A DNA stretch of 7,747 nt from Flavobacteriales bacterium (GCA_027033875.1 JALVKK010000348.1:10801-18547), one strand, 5' to 3'; positions 1-5,733 are shown, counted from the first letter of the stretch. Made by a program: numbers and translations. The notes: generated by a model not told the origin, from the letters alone.

Positions 1-37
1 GTCGTTTAACTGTATTTACAAATTCGAGTTGTGTCAT
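1..37 (-). CDS. 5' fragment of an unidentified gene running off the left edge
   Basis: An ATG at 37-35 on the minus strand opens a frame that stays open to the window edge and begins MTQLEFVNTVKR. Only 12 codons are visible, so no family can be assigned. The start follows an A-rich stretch (gccaccaaa) with no Shine-Dalgarno match, like most starts here. It lies downstream of the antitoxin-like gene on the same strand, about 290 nt away, with hairpins in between, so it is probably a separate transcription unit. Confidence 0.5.
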   Translation of the reverse strand, partial: MTQLEFVNTVKR

Positions 38-66
38 TTTGGTGGCTCGTTACATTGATTTAACGA

Positions 67-74
67 TAAAGATA
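67..74 (-). promoter_or_regulatory. possible -7 element for the left-edge gene
   Basis: The minus strand reads TATCTTTA, one base off the Bacteroidota -7 consensus TAnnTTTG, about 30 nt upstream of the ATG at 37. No TTTG lies at the expected 19-21 nt further upstream; the nearest TTTG is only about 11 nt away. This is therefore a weak candidate. Confidence 0.25.
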
Positions 75-96
75 CGAAATTGTTACAAAAGAGATA

Positions 97-149
97 GTTT
101 AAAGTTAAATGTTCATAAAGTTTATAATGTTCGTAACGTTCATAACGTT
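97..149 (+). repeat. GTT-phased degenerate repeat array (copy 1)
   Basis: The plus strand reads as consecutive units that each begin with GTT: two 7-base units (97-110) followed by four 9-base units (111-146) such as GTTCATAAA and GTTTATAAT, then a partial unit. Units differ at one to three bases. The array ends 3 nt before the GAGACGCAC hairpin at 153-175. The same unit vocabulary recurs at 1063-1102, 5683-5729 and 7202-7244. No ORF runs through it. Confidence 0.75.
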
Positions 150-152
150 GTA

Positions 153-175
153 GAGACGCACAACCTGTGCGTCTC
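153..175. repeat. REP-like palindromic hairpin (GAGACGCACA arms)
   Basis: A perfect 10-bp inverted repeat, GAGACGCACA with TGTGCGTCTC, flanks a 3-nt centre (acc). The same GAGACGCAC/GTGCGTCTC arms recur at 1105-1126 and, degenerated, at 929-961. It is not followed by a T tract on either strand, so it resembles a dispersed palindromic repeat more than an intrinsic terminator. Palindromes of this kind are familiar in Bacteroidota intergenic DNA. Confidence 0.7.
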
Positions 176-202
176 ATATTAAACAATAAAAAACACCATT
201 AA

Positions 203-215
203 ACCCCGAAGGGGT
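203..215 (-). terminator. short GC hairpin, weak terminator candidate
   Basis: ACCCC and GGGGT arms enclose a 3-nt loop (TTC on the minus strand). It lies about 110 nt downstream of the 70-residue gene's stop on the minus strand. The nearest T run, TTTTTT, begins about 10 nt beyond the stem, which is too far for a textbook terminator. A second, very tight inverted repeat (TTTTTTG and CAAAAAA around one base) sits next to it at 219-233. It could equally be another dispersed repeat. Confidence 0.3.
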
Positions 216-286
216 GACTTTTTTGACAAAAAAATCGAAAGGAATGAATTGTTATTTGTTGAAAGTAGTTCGTAGCAACATGAAAA

Positions 287-340
287 TTAGCAATCATCTA
301 TTTGTGGAATCCAATATACAGGTTTTACTTTTCGTTCCAA
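287..340 (-). pseudogene. possible N-terminal remnant of a RelE/ParE-type toxin
   Basis: A frame overlapping the end of the 70-residue antitoxin-like gene reads LERKVKPVYWIPQIDDC from a TTG codon and stops at 287. Toxins paired with this kind of antitoxin usually start over the antitoxin's last codons and open with a charged residue run and a beta strand of the type KVIWSPQA. The fragment has that general look but is only 17 codons long, and the bases beyond it show no continuing coding frame. The resemblance is by eye, so chance is a serious alternative. Confidence 0.2.
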
Positions 341-537
341 CTGTTAATAATTTTTTGTGTTTCTTTTAAATCATAGATATTCCCGGATTTGATATCCTCT
401 TCAGATTCGGCAATTAATTTATCTTGTTGCAGTTGTTGCGTATAAGTTTTTGCCATTTCATAAAACATTTTTATGAATTTTTCATCACCCTGATTGATAA
501 GTTCGTAAAGTTCTTGTTTTAATTCCAATGCGCTCAT
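325..537 (-). CDS. small antitoxin-like protein, toxin partner missing
   Basis: The 70-residue protein begins MSALELKQELYELINQ and is almost all helical and charged, with a D/E/K-rich second half (DKLIAESEEDIKSG, about residues 39-52) and a tryptophan near the end. This matches the general build of small Bacteroidota antitoxins, which have a short N-terminal helical segment and an acidic C-terminal tail that binds a RelE/ParE-type toxin; the specific family is not certain. Its ATG lies 6 nt after the stop of the upstream antidote gene, so the two are probably co-transcribed. No complete toxin gene follows: the next 290 nt hold no ORF of useful size. It may be an orphan antitoxin, or an unrelated small helical protein. 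Confidence 0.6.
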   Translation of the reverse strand: MSALELKQELYELINQGDEKFIKMFYEMAKTYTQQLQQDKLIAESEEDIKSGNIYDLKETQKIINSWNEK

Positions 538-543
538 AATGAT

Positions 544-828
544 TTAAGTAGATATTGGATTGATTTGAATATGCCCCCCGATTGCTTTCAAAACTTTCAT
601 TATAGTTGCAAATCGTGGTTTAGCACCATCAGATAATGCTTTATATAAACTTGCCCTACTTAATCCCGTTTTTTCCGAAATTTTAGTCATTCCAATGGCT
701 TTAGCAATATGACCAATCGCTATAATGACATCTTCATCATTACCTTCTTCTAACACAGTATTTAAATACTGTGTAATCATCTCTTTATTATCCAAATATT
801 CTGCTATGTCAAATTTTGAAGTTTTCAT
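544..828 (-). CDS. HTH addiction-module antidote (HI1420/HigA-like), toxin deleted
   Basis: From the ATG at 828 this gives a 94-residue protein, MKTSKFDIAEYLDNKEM onwards, the usual start and length of the putative addiction-module antidote family (HI1420-like). The helix-turn-helix covers about residues 50-75: GMTKISEKTGLSRASLYKAL, then a wing-like SDGAKPRFATIMKVLKAIG segment. Such antidotes bind and neutralise a RelE/HigB-type toxin encoded just upstream and repress their own promoter. Here the frame is open further upstream: a GTG at 942 would give 132 residues, but it lies inside a hairpin, so I reject it. An ATG at 864 would add 12 residues that look like a toxin N-terminus. Translation could start at 864 (106 residues) or 828. 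Confidence 0.85.
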   Translation of the reverse strand: MKTSKFDIAEYLDNKEMITQYLNTVLEEGNDEDVIIAIGHIAKAIGMTKISEKTGLSRASLYKALSDGAKPRFATIMKVLKAIGGHIQINPIST

Positions 829-864
829 ATTATCAAATTCAGGTGTCTTCTCAATAATGAACAT
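829..864 (-). pseudogene. N-terminal remnant of a RelE/HigB (HI1419-like) toxin fused to the antidote
   Basis: Twelve codons, MFIIEKTPEFDN, sit directly in front of and in frame with the antidote's ATG. Toxins of the phage Gp49-like/HI1419 family, the normal upstream partner of this antidote, typically open with a short beta strand followed by a T-x-x-F motif (of the form M-x-x-I-x-x-T-x-x-F-D) and then W-L-x-x-L-x-D. The fragment matches the opening and then jumps straight to the antidote start, so the remaining roughly 90 toxin codons, including the catalytic part, are absent. I infer an in-frame deletion. The family comparison is from memory. Confidence 0.6.
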
Positions 865-868
865 CACA

Positions 869-888
869 TTGTATCTAATTGGATACAA
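869..888. promoter_or_regulatory. palindromic operator candidate for the antidote
   Basis: A perfect 7-bp inverted repeat, TTGTATC-N6-GATACAA, sits 4 nt upstream of the toxin-remnant ATG. HigA-type antidotes repress their own operon by binding palindromes near the promoter and start, so position and symmetry fit. No convincing -33/-7 promoter pair was found nearby. Confidence 0.5.
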
Positions 889-927
889 GGTTAAAAATTC
901 TTTTCCATTCTCCAAAATTTTATAATC

Positions 928-962
928 AAAAAAGAGACACACAAACCGTGCATCTCTTTTTC
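928..962 (-). terminator. terminator-like hairpin between nqrF and the antidote gene
   Basis: A 14-bp stem (929-942 with 948-961) encloses a 5-nt loop. Its core is a degenerate version of the GAGACGCAC/GTGCGTCTC repeat. On the minus strand the two changed positions form G-U wobbles, so the RNA stem is unbroken, and the 3' arm ends in a run of six T. On the plus strand the same positions are A-C mismatches. It may end nqr transcription and isolate the antidote gene, although the T run is mostly part of the stem. Confidence 0.5.
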
Positions 963-995
963 TATATTCATTAATAAAATTTATCGAATTTTAGC

Positions 996-1018
996 GATAC
1001 GTTTTGCCAAAACGTATC
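996..1018. repeat. isolated 10-bp perfect inverted repeat
   Basis: GATACGTTTT and AAAACGTATC flank a 3-nt centre (gcc). It lies in the nqrF-antidote intergenic region and does not share arms with the GAGACGCAC hairpins. There is no T tract after it on either strand. A protein-binding site or a dispersed repeat are both possible. Confidence 0.5.
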
Positions 1019-1062
1019 TACCTGCATTCACATATCAAACCTATGTTTTGGTGCGTCTATCA

Positions 1063-1102
1063 GTTATAACATTTAACATTATGAACATTATAAACTTTTA
1101 AC
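1063..1102 (-). repeat. GTT-phased degenerate repeat array (copy 2)
   Basis: Read on the minus strand, the stretch splits into units beginning GTT, with lengths 7, 9, 9, 7 and 8, including GTTTATAAT and GTTCATAAT as in copy 1. It starts 2 nt from the hairpin at 1105-1126. A lone GTGCGTCT half-arm at 1051-1058 just beyond it suggests a second, decayed hairpin. Confidence 0.7.
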
Positions 1103-1104
1103 AC

Positions 1105-1126
1105 GAGACGCACGGTCGTGCGTCTC
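1105..1126. repeat. REP-like palindromic hairpin abutting the nqrF stop
   Basis: Perfect 10-bp arms GAGACGCACG and CGTGCGTCTC flank a GT centre. The arm ends on the last base of the nqrF TAG stop codon, so the hairpin starts exactly where translation ends. It could stabilise the 3' end of the nqr mRNA. No T tract follows on the minus strand, so a classical terminator is less likely. Confidence 0.7.
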
Positions 1127-2433
1127 TATCCCCCAAAATCATCAAATCGGATATTTTCGGGTGGCACGCCCAGATTTTCGAGCATACCGACTACGGCTTT
1201 ATTCATCATCGGCGGTCCGCAGAAATAATATTCAATATCTTCGGGCGTTTCGTGTTTGCTCAAATAATTGTCGTAAAGTGCTTGATGCACAAATCCGGTA
1301 AAGCCGTCGCCGGTGTCTTCCAAATCGTCTTTGACTTGCCAATCGTCTTCCGGACGTGGTTCGGATAAGACCAAATAAAATTTAAAATTCGGAAATTCTT
1401 TTTCCAATTCTCTAAAATGTTCGACATAGAACAATTCGCGTTTGGAACGACCACCATACCAGTAAGATACTTTTCTACCGGTTTTAATGGTTTTAAACAA
1501 GTGATACAGATGCGAGCGCATCGGTGCCATACCGGCACCGCCGCCTATGTAAACCATTTCGGCATCGGAATCTTCGTTGATAAAGAACTCACCATAAGGA
1601 CCTGATATCCTAACAATATCACCGGGTTTACGAGAGAATATATAAGATGATACGACACCGGGATTAACGTCCATCCAAGTGTTTTTCTCACGATCCCAAG
1701 GCGGTGTCGCAATACGCACGTTAAGCATAATACGGCGTCCTTCGGCGGGGTAACTTGCCATAGAGTAGGCACGTGTAACTTCTTCATCGTTTTTCATAAC
1801 CAGAGGCCACAAGTTAAATTTATCCCAGTCTTCTTTGAATTTATCCGGTTCGCCCGGGTGTTCAACAGGGTGTGCCGTAATATCAATATCTTTGTAAGCA
1901 ACGGTTGCAGGTGGCACATCTATTTGAATATAACCACCGGCTTTGTAGTTGATATCTTCCGGCACTTCTACAATAAATTCTTTGATAAACGAAGCCACAT
2001 TGTAATTGGAAACCACTTTGGCATCCCATTTTTTAACGCCGAATACTTCTTCAGGCACTTCAATTTCCATATCTTCTTTGACTTTGACTTGACAGCCCAA
2101 ACGCCAACCTTCTTCTTTTTCTTTAAGGGTAAAATGCGGTTCTTCTGTAGGCAACATATTACCGCCCCCTTTCAGTACTTTCACTTTACATTGCAAGCAG
2201 GTTCCACCACCACCGCAAGCAGAAGGCAAAAAGACTTTCTCGTTTGACAAAGTATTCAACAGTGAAGCACCGCTTTCCACTTCCAATTCTTTTTCGCCGT
2301 TGACTAATATTTTGACTTTGCCACCGGGTAATAATTTGGCTTTTGCCCACAAGAGCAAAATGACTAAAATCAAGACAATTACCAAAAATACCAAGACACT
2401 GGCAATTATAACTTTCGTTGTATTCTGATCCAT
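1126..2433 (-). CDS. nqrF: Na+-translocating NADH:quinone oxidoreductase subunit F
   Basis: NqrF is the NADH-oxidising entry subunit: it passes electrons from NADH to FAD and then to a 2Fe-2S cluster that feeds the membrane subunits. The 435-residue protein has one N-terminal membrane helix (about 8-30), then a ferredoxin domain with cluster cysteines C73, C79 and C82 in SACGGGGTCLQC plus C114. A ferredoxin-NADP+ reductase-like part follows: the FAD motif RAYSMAS (221-227), the NADH-binding motif GGGAGMAPMRS (297-307), CGPPMM (405-410) and the C-terminal FDDFGG. All expected residues are present and the length is normal for the family. It is the last gene of the operon, 17 nt after nqrE, with no Shine-Dalgarno sequence (gtagaaa before ATG). 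The stop codon touches a REP-like hairpin. Confidence 0.97.
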   Translation of the reverse strand: MDQNTTKVIIASVLVFLVIVLILVILLLWAKAKLLPGGKVKILVNGEKELEVESGASLLNTLSNEKVFLPSACGGGGTCLQCKVKVLKGGGNMLPTEEPHFTLKEKEEGWRLGCQVKVKEDMEIEVPEEVFGVKKWDAKVVSNYNVASFIKEFIVEVPEDINYKAGGYIQIDVPPATVAYKDIDITAHPVEHPGEPDKFKEDWDKFNLWPLVMKNDEEVTRAYSMASYPAEGRRIMLNVRIATPPWDREKNTWMDVNPGVVSSYIFSRKPGDIVRISGPYGEFFINEDSDAEMVYIGGGAGMAPMRSHLYHLFKTIKTGRKVSYWYGGRSKRELFYVEHFRELEKEFPNFKFYLVLSEPRPEDDWQVKDDLEDTGDGFTGFVHQALYDNYLSKHETPEDIEYYFCGPPMMNKAVVGMLENLGVPPENIRFDDFGG

Positions 2434-2450
2434 TTTCTACTAACTTTGAA

Positions 2451-3065
2451 TTAAATTTTGATTCCCATAAAGGCCATAAAGGCGATTGCCATCAGACCGG
2501 TGATGATAAAGGTAATACCCAAGCCTCGCAATGGTGCCGGTACGTTTGAATACGAGATTTTTTCGCGGATAGCCGCTAATAAAATAATAGCAAACATCCA
2601 ACCTATACCCGAACCCAGACCATAAACCAATGCTTCGGATACTTGTGTAAATTCTTTTTGTTGCATAAACAAAGACCCACCCAATATAGCACAGTTTACG
2701 GCAATAAGCGGTAAGAATATTCCCAAGGAAGCATACAGTGCCGGGGCAAAACGCTCTACAAACATTTCGACCAATTGTACCATAGCGGCAATCACGGCAA
2801 TAAACATGATAAAACTCAAAAAGCTTAAATCAATATTAGCAAATGACGGGTCTAACCATTTCAAAGCGCCGGGTTGTAATAAATATTTGTCAATCAAAAA
2901 GTTAACCGGAACGGTTATCGTCAAAACAAAAACCACTGCGGCGCCCAGACCGACGGCTGTTTTGACCTTTTTGGAAACCGCCAAATATGAACACATGCCC
3001 AAGAAAAAGGCAAAGACCATATTTTCAATAAAGATACTTCGTATAAATAAATTCCATAATTCCAT
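2451..3065 (-). CDS. nqrE: Na+-translocating NADH:quinone oxidoreductase subunit E
   Basis: NqrE is an integral membrane subunit of about six helices that is homologous to NqrD and packs against it in inverted topology. The pair holds an iron-sulfur centre inside the membrane. The 204-residue protein shows the two half-repeat cysteine sites: C25 in FLGMCSYLAV in the first helix, and C125 in AVNCAILGG. These correspond to the ligand cysteines known in Vibrio NqrE. Other conserved stretches are VEMFVERFAPALYASLGIFLP (about 99-119) and the C-terminal GLGITFIITGLMAIAF. It follows nqrD by 12 nt and is preceded by AAGGAAG, the only clear Shine-Dalgarno sequence in the operon. It differs from the related RnfA by its context with nqrB, nqrC and nqrF. 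Confidence 0.96.
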   Translation of the reverse strand: MELWNLFIRSIFIENMVFAFFLGMCSYLAVSKKVKTAVGLGAAVVFVLTITVPVNFLIDKYLLQPGALKWLDPSFANIDLSFLSFIMFIAVIAAMVQLVEMFVERFAPALYASLGIFLPLIAVNCAILGGSLFMQQKEFTQVSEALVYGLGSGIGWMFAIILLAAIREKISYSNVPAPLRGLGITFIITGLMAIAFMAFMGIKI

Positions 3066-3067
3066 AA

Positions 3068-3077
3068 TACTTCCTTT
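3068..3077 (-). promoter_or_regulatory. Shine-Dalgarno sequence before nqrE
   Basis: The minus strand reads AAAGGAAGTA between the nqrD stop and the nqrE ATG, with GGAAG about 5 nt before the start. It stands out because the other nqr genes begin after A/T-rich sequence with no such match, as is common in Bacteroidota. It supports the start at 3065. Confidence 0.5.
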
Positions 3078-3707
3078 TTATTCTTTTTCAGTTAATTGCG
3101 GATACATACTGCGTTGTACCCAGATGACAATTCCTACGGTAATCAATGCCATTGCCGGCAACAGCATCATGGCGTTGTTGACATATCCGGCATCATAAAA
3201 TGATTGCGGAATAACTTGCTTGTCAAACAAAGTGCCGGAACCTAAGAGTTCACGGATAAAGGCAACGATAATCAAGATTAAACCGTAACCTGCCCCGTTG
3301 CCGATACCGTCCAAAAACGAATCGAGCGGTTTATTAGCCAAAGCAAAAGCTTCTAATCGTCCCATGACGATACAGTTGGTAATAATCAAACCGACAAAAA
3401 CCGATAATTGTTTAGATACATCGTAAGCATAAGCTTTTAAGATTTGGTCAACTAAAATAACTAATGTAGCTACAACCAACAATTGCACGATGATACGTAT
3501 CCGGTTTGGAATATAATTTCTTATCAAGGATATGATTAAGTTACTAAACGCCAATACGACCATTACGGACAATGCCATAACGATAGCCGGCATCAATTTG
3601 ACTGTGATGGCCAAAGCCGAACAAATACCCAAAACCTGAACGGTTATCGGGTTGTTTTCGTTTAAAGGATCTTTAATCAGATCTTGCCATTTATGTTTTT
3701 TTGCCAT
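3078..3707 (-). CDS. nqrD: Na+-translocating NADH:quinone oxidoreductase subunit D
   Basis: NqrD is the membrane partner of NqrE in the sodium pump. The 209-residue protein has about six hydrophobic helices. C29 (VLGICSALAIT) and C112 (IITNCIVMGRLEAFA) are the expected ligands of the intramembrane iron-sulfur centre, at the same numbers as I recall for Vibrio NqrD. The loop GNGAGYGLILIIVAFIRELLGSGTLF (about 137-162) is typical of the family and of its Rnf homologue RnfE. The start is 6 nt after nqrC, in an ATTATG context with no Shine-Dalgarno sequence. The short N-terminal cytoplasmic segment (KKHKWQDLIKDPLNENNP) is normal. Confidence 0.96.
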   Translation of the reverse strand: MAKKHKWQDLIKDPLNENNPITVQVLGICSALAITVKLMPAIVMALSVMVVLAFSNLIISLIRNYIPNRIRIIVQLLVVATLVILVDQILKAYAYDVSKQLSVFVGLIITNCIVMGRLEAFALANKPLDSFLDGIGNGAGYGLILIIVAFIRELLGSGTLFDKQVIPQSFYDAGYVNNAMMLLPAMALITVGIVIWVQRSMYPQLTEKE

Positions 3708-3713
3708 AATATT

Positions 3714-4478
3714 TTAATTTTTTTGTTGTCTTATTTTATTAAAAAACGGTACATAATGTTGCAGGCGTTCTTGTATCATATTTGTTACCCCGTTACTAGT
3801 CAAAGTAGAACCTGAAATTGCATCGACTTCGTGATCTTCTTTGTCAGTATTTTCAGGATCTTTATTGCTTTTTGATAAGGTAATTCCTTTAAAACTATTG
3901 TCTTTATCAAAGATTTTTTCGCCGGCAAATTGATTTTCAAACCATTTTTTTGTGATTTCTGCCCCTAGTCCGGGGGTTTCGCCTTTATGACCGAATTTCA
4001 CGCCTTTGACCGTATTGGCATCTGCTTCCAAAGCGATATAGCCCCAAATATCATCCCACAAACCTTTTCCGTAGAGGGGAATCACATAATATTTTTTGCC
4101 CTTTACATCACCAACATATATTGGAAAGCGTTGTTTTTTTTCCGACTTTTTTATTTCGGCTTTCATATTAATATCGAAGGCTTTGACTGTATTATCCACG
4201 CTTCCGTCTGTTTTTAGCGCATATTGTTTGGTAAAATATTTATTGAAATACGCTTCAATGACTTTATAATTCAATTTTTTGCCTTCGGCAGCTGCTTTTT
4301 TGCTCAAAGCCTCTTTGTCCAGACCGATAGTGTACATAATATCGGTCATTTTTTCTTGTCTTTTATTTCTTTCTTGTGCCGGTTTTAATACCATTACCGC
4401 TACTGCCAGCAAGACAGCAGATACGGTTACGACAACGGCTGCAAATAAAATAGTGTATATATTACTGTTTCTGTCCAT
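3714..4478 (-). CDS. nqrC: Na+-translocating NADH:quinone oxidoreductase subunit C (FMN-binding)
   Basis: NqrC carries a covalently attached FMN and relays electrons between the NqrD/E centre and NqrB. The 254-residue protein has one N-terminal membrane helix (about 8-31) and a long extracytoplasmic domain ending in the FMN-bind fold. The attachment motif SGSTLTS covers residues 222-228, and T225 is the predicted phosphoester-linked threonine. HKGETPGLGAEI (about 164-175) is the usual flavin-pocket loop. Attachment needs the flavin transferase ApbE, which is not in this window. The gene lies 11 nt after nqrB and 6 nt before nqrD. Length and residues look intact. Confidence 0.96.
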   Translation of the reverse strand: MDRNSNIYTILFAAVVVTVSAVLLAVAVMVLKPAQERNKRQEKMTDIMYTIGLDKEALSKKAAAEGKKLNYKVIEAYFNKYFTKQYALKTDGSVDNTVKAFDINMKAEIKKSEKKQRFPIYVGDVKGKKYYVIPLYGKGLWDDIWGYIALEADANTVKGVKFGHKGETPGLGAEITKKWFENQFAGEKIFDKDNSFKGITLSKSNKDPENTDKEDHEVDAISGSTLTSNGVTNMIQERLQHYVPFFNKIRQQKN

Positions 4479-4489
4479 AATTTAATGTA

Positions 4490-5638
4490 TTAAGCCGTTT
4501 GTTTTTCTAATCTTTTCATTCTTTTCTTGATATTGGCTTGCACCACGTAATAATCGATAGTCGGTGCCACAACGTTCATCAACAAGATTGCCAACATCAC
4601 ACCTTCGGGATAAGCCGGATTGAAAACCCTAACCAAGATAGCAAATACCCCGATAAAAAATCCGTATATCCATTTGCCTTTCCGGGTTTGAGCTGCTGTA
4701 ACCGGATCGGTTGCCATAAAGACGATACCGAATGCCAAACCACCAACCAACAAATGTTTCCACCAAGGCAGTTGCATCAAAGGATTGGCACCCCAGAGGT
4801 TAAAGATAAACGCCATCAATGCGGCACCTAAAAATCCGGATACCATTATGCGCCAGCTGGCGACTTTGGTAAACAGCAACAAGGCGGCACCGATTAAGAT
4901 CATCAATACAGACGTTTCACCGATACTCCCCGGAATGGTTCCGAAAAACATATCTTTCCAAGTATGAGCTATTTTTTGTCCTTGTCCCAAAGCGCCTAAA
5001 ATGGTTTCGCCCGTATAGGCATCGGCATGTTCGGGTTTTGGTATCCAAACTTCGTTGCCGGACATAAAAGTAGGGTAGGCAAAAAAGGCAAAAGCTCTTG
5101 CCACCAACGCCGGATTGACGATATTCATACCTGTGCCACCGAAAACTTCTTTGCCGATAATGACCGAAAAGGCAACGGCAAGTGCCAAAATCCACAAAGG
5201 AATGCTGACCGGCATAATCAAAGGAATCAACAATCCGGTAACTAAATAGCCTTCGTTAACAGCATGACCGCGAAGTATGGCAAAGTAGAACTCAATACCC
5301 AATCCAACAACATAAGAAACAATAATCATCGGTAAAACTTTCCAAAAGCCATACATAAAGGCATCTATATTGGTAAAGTCCGTTCCGGCTTGATGATAGT
5401 ACTGATACCCGACATTCCACATACCGAAAATCGTAGCGGGAATCAATGCCAATACTACAACAAACATCAAGCGTTTCAAATCAACGGCATCGCGTATATG
5501 AGCGCCTTTTTTGGTTGTTTCTGCCGGCGTAAACATAAAAGTATATAGCGCCATGTAAGCAGGATGATACTTTTCATACTTACCACCTTCGAGAAACAGA
5601 TGTTCGTATTTATTAAAAAACTTTTCTAAAACTTTCAT
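4490..5638 (-). CDS. nqrB: Na+-translocating NADH:quinone oxidoreductase subunit B
   Basis: NqrB is the large membrane subunit that forms the sodium path and the quinone-reducing end. It carries a covalent FMN and, in characterised members, riboflavin. The 382-residue protein has about ten hydrophobic segments after an N-terminal cytoplasmic part (residues 1-55, with GGKYEKYHPAY and RDAVDLKRLM). GSIGETS at 237-243 includes T242, the predicted FMN attachment threonine. GGTGMNIVNPALVARAF (167-183) and DPVTAAQT (311-318) are strongly conserved family blocks. The C-terminus ends in a basic tail (KKRMKRLEK). The start is preceded by A/T-rich sequence only. A 95-nt gap with a repeat array separates it from nqrA, the only wide gap in the operon. 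Confidence 0.97.
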   Translation of the reverse strand: MKVLEKFFNKYEHLFLEGGKYEKYHPAYMALYTFMFTPAETTKKGAHIRDAVDLKRLMFVVVLALIPATIFGMWNVGYQYYHQAGTDFTNIDAFMYGFWKVLPMIIVSYVVGLGIEFYFAILRGHAVNEGYLVTGLLIPLIMPVSIPLWILALAVAFSVIIGKEVFGGTGMNIVNPALVARAFAFFAYPTFMSGNEVWIPKPEHADAYTGETILGALGQGQKIAHTWKDMFFGTIPGSIGETSVLMILIGAALLLFTKVASWRIMVSGFLGAALMAFIFNLWGANPLMQLPWWKHLLVGGLAFGIVFMATDPVTAAQTRKGKWIYGFFIGVFAILVRVFNPAYPEGVMLAILLMNVVAPTIDYYVVQANIKKRMKRLEKQTA

Positions 5639-5682
5639 TTAATTATATATTTACGTTTTTATGTTTGTATTTATTTAAGTAC

Positions 5683-5729
5683 ATTATTCAACATTATAAA
5701 CATTCAACTTTCAACCTTCAACTTTCAAC
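5683..5729 (-). repeat. GTT-phased array inside the nqr operon (copy 3)
   Basis: On the minus strand, starting 4 nt after the nqrA stop, come GTTGAAA-type 7-mers (GTTGAAA, GTTGAAG, GTTGAAA, GTTGAAT), then GTTTATAAT and a 10-base GTTGAATAAT unit. The GTTTATAAT unit is shared with the other arrays, but no palindrome is attached here. The remaining 44 nt up to the nqrB ATG are A/T-rich with no clear promoter. Confidence 0.7.
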
Positions 5730-5733
5730 TCCT

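Noticed and set aside
97..149. CRISPR array
   Set aside because: The units are 7-9 bp, contiguous and degenerate, with no spacers; none of the arrays in the window has repeat-spacer structure.
865..942. Longer antidote starting at the GTG at 942
   Set aside because: The GTG lies inside the terminator-like hairpin and the added residues cover the operator-like palindrome; they have no family resemblance.
1858..2247. 129-residue plus-strand ORF opposite nqrF
   Set aside because: Antisense shadow of nqrF; composition is F/H/N-rich and has no domain. The same reasoning excludes the other plus-strand ORFs opposite the nqr genes and the antidote gene.
2451..5638. Rnf complex instead of Na+-NQR
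   Set aside because: The A-F order, the NqrF with fused ferredoxin and FAD/NADH domains, and the presence of NqrA identify Na+-NQR; no RnfB- or RnfC-like protein is present.
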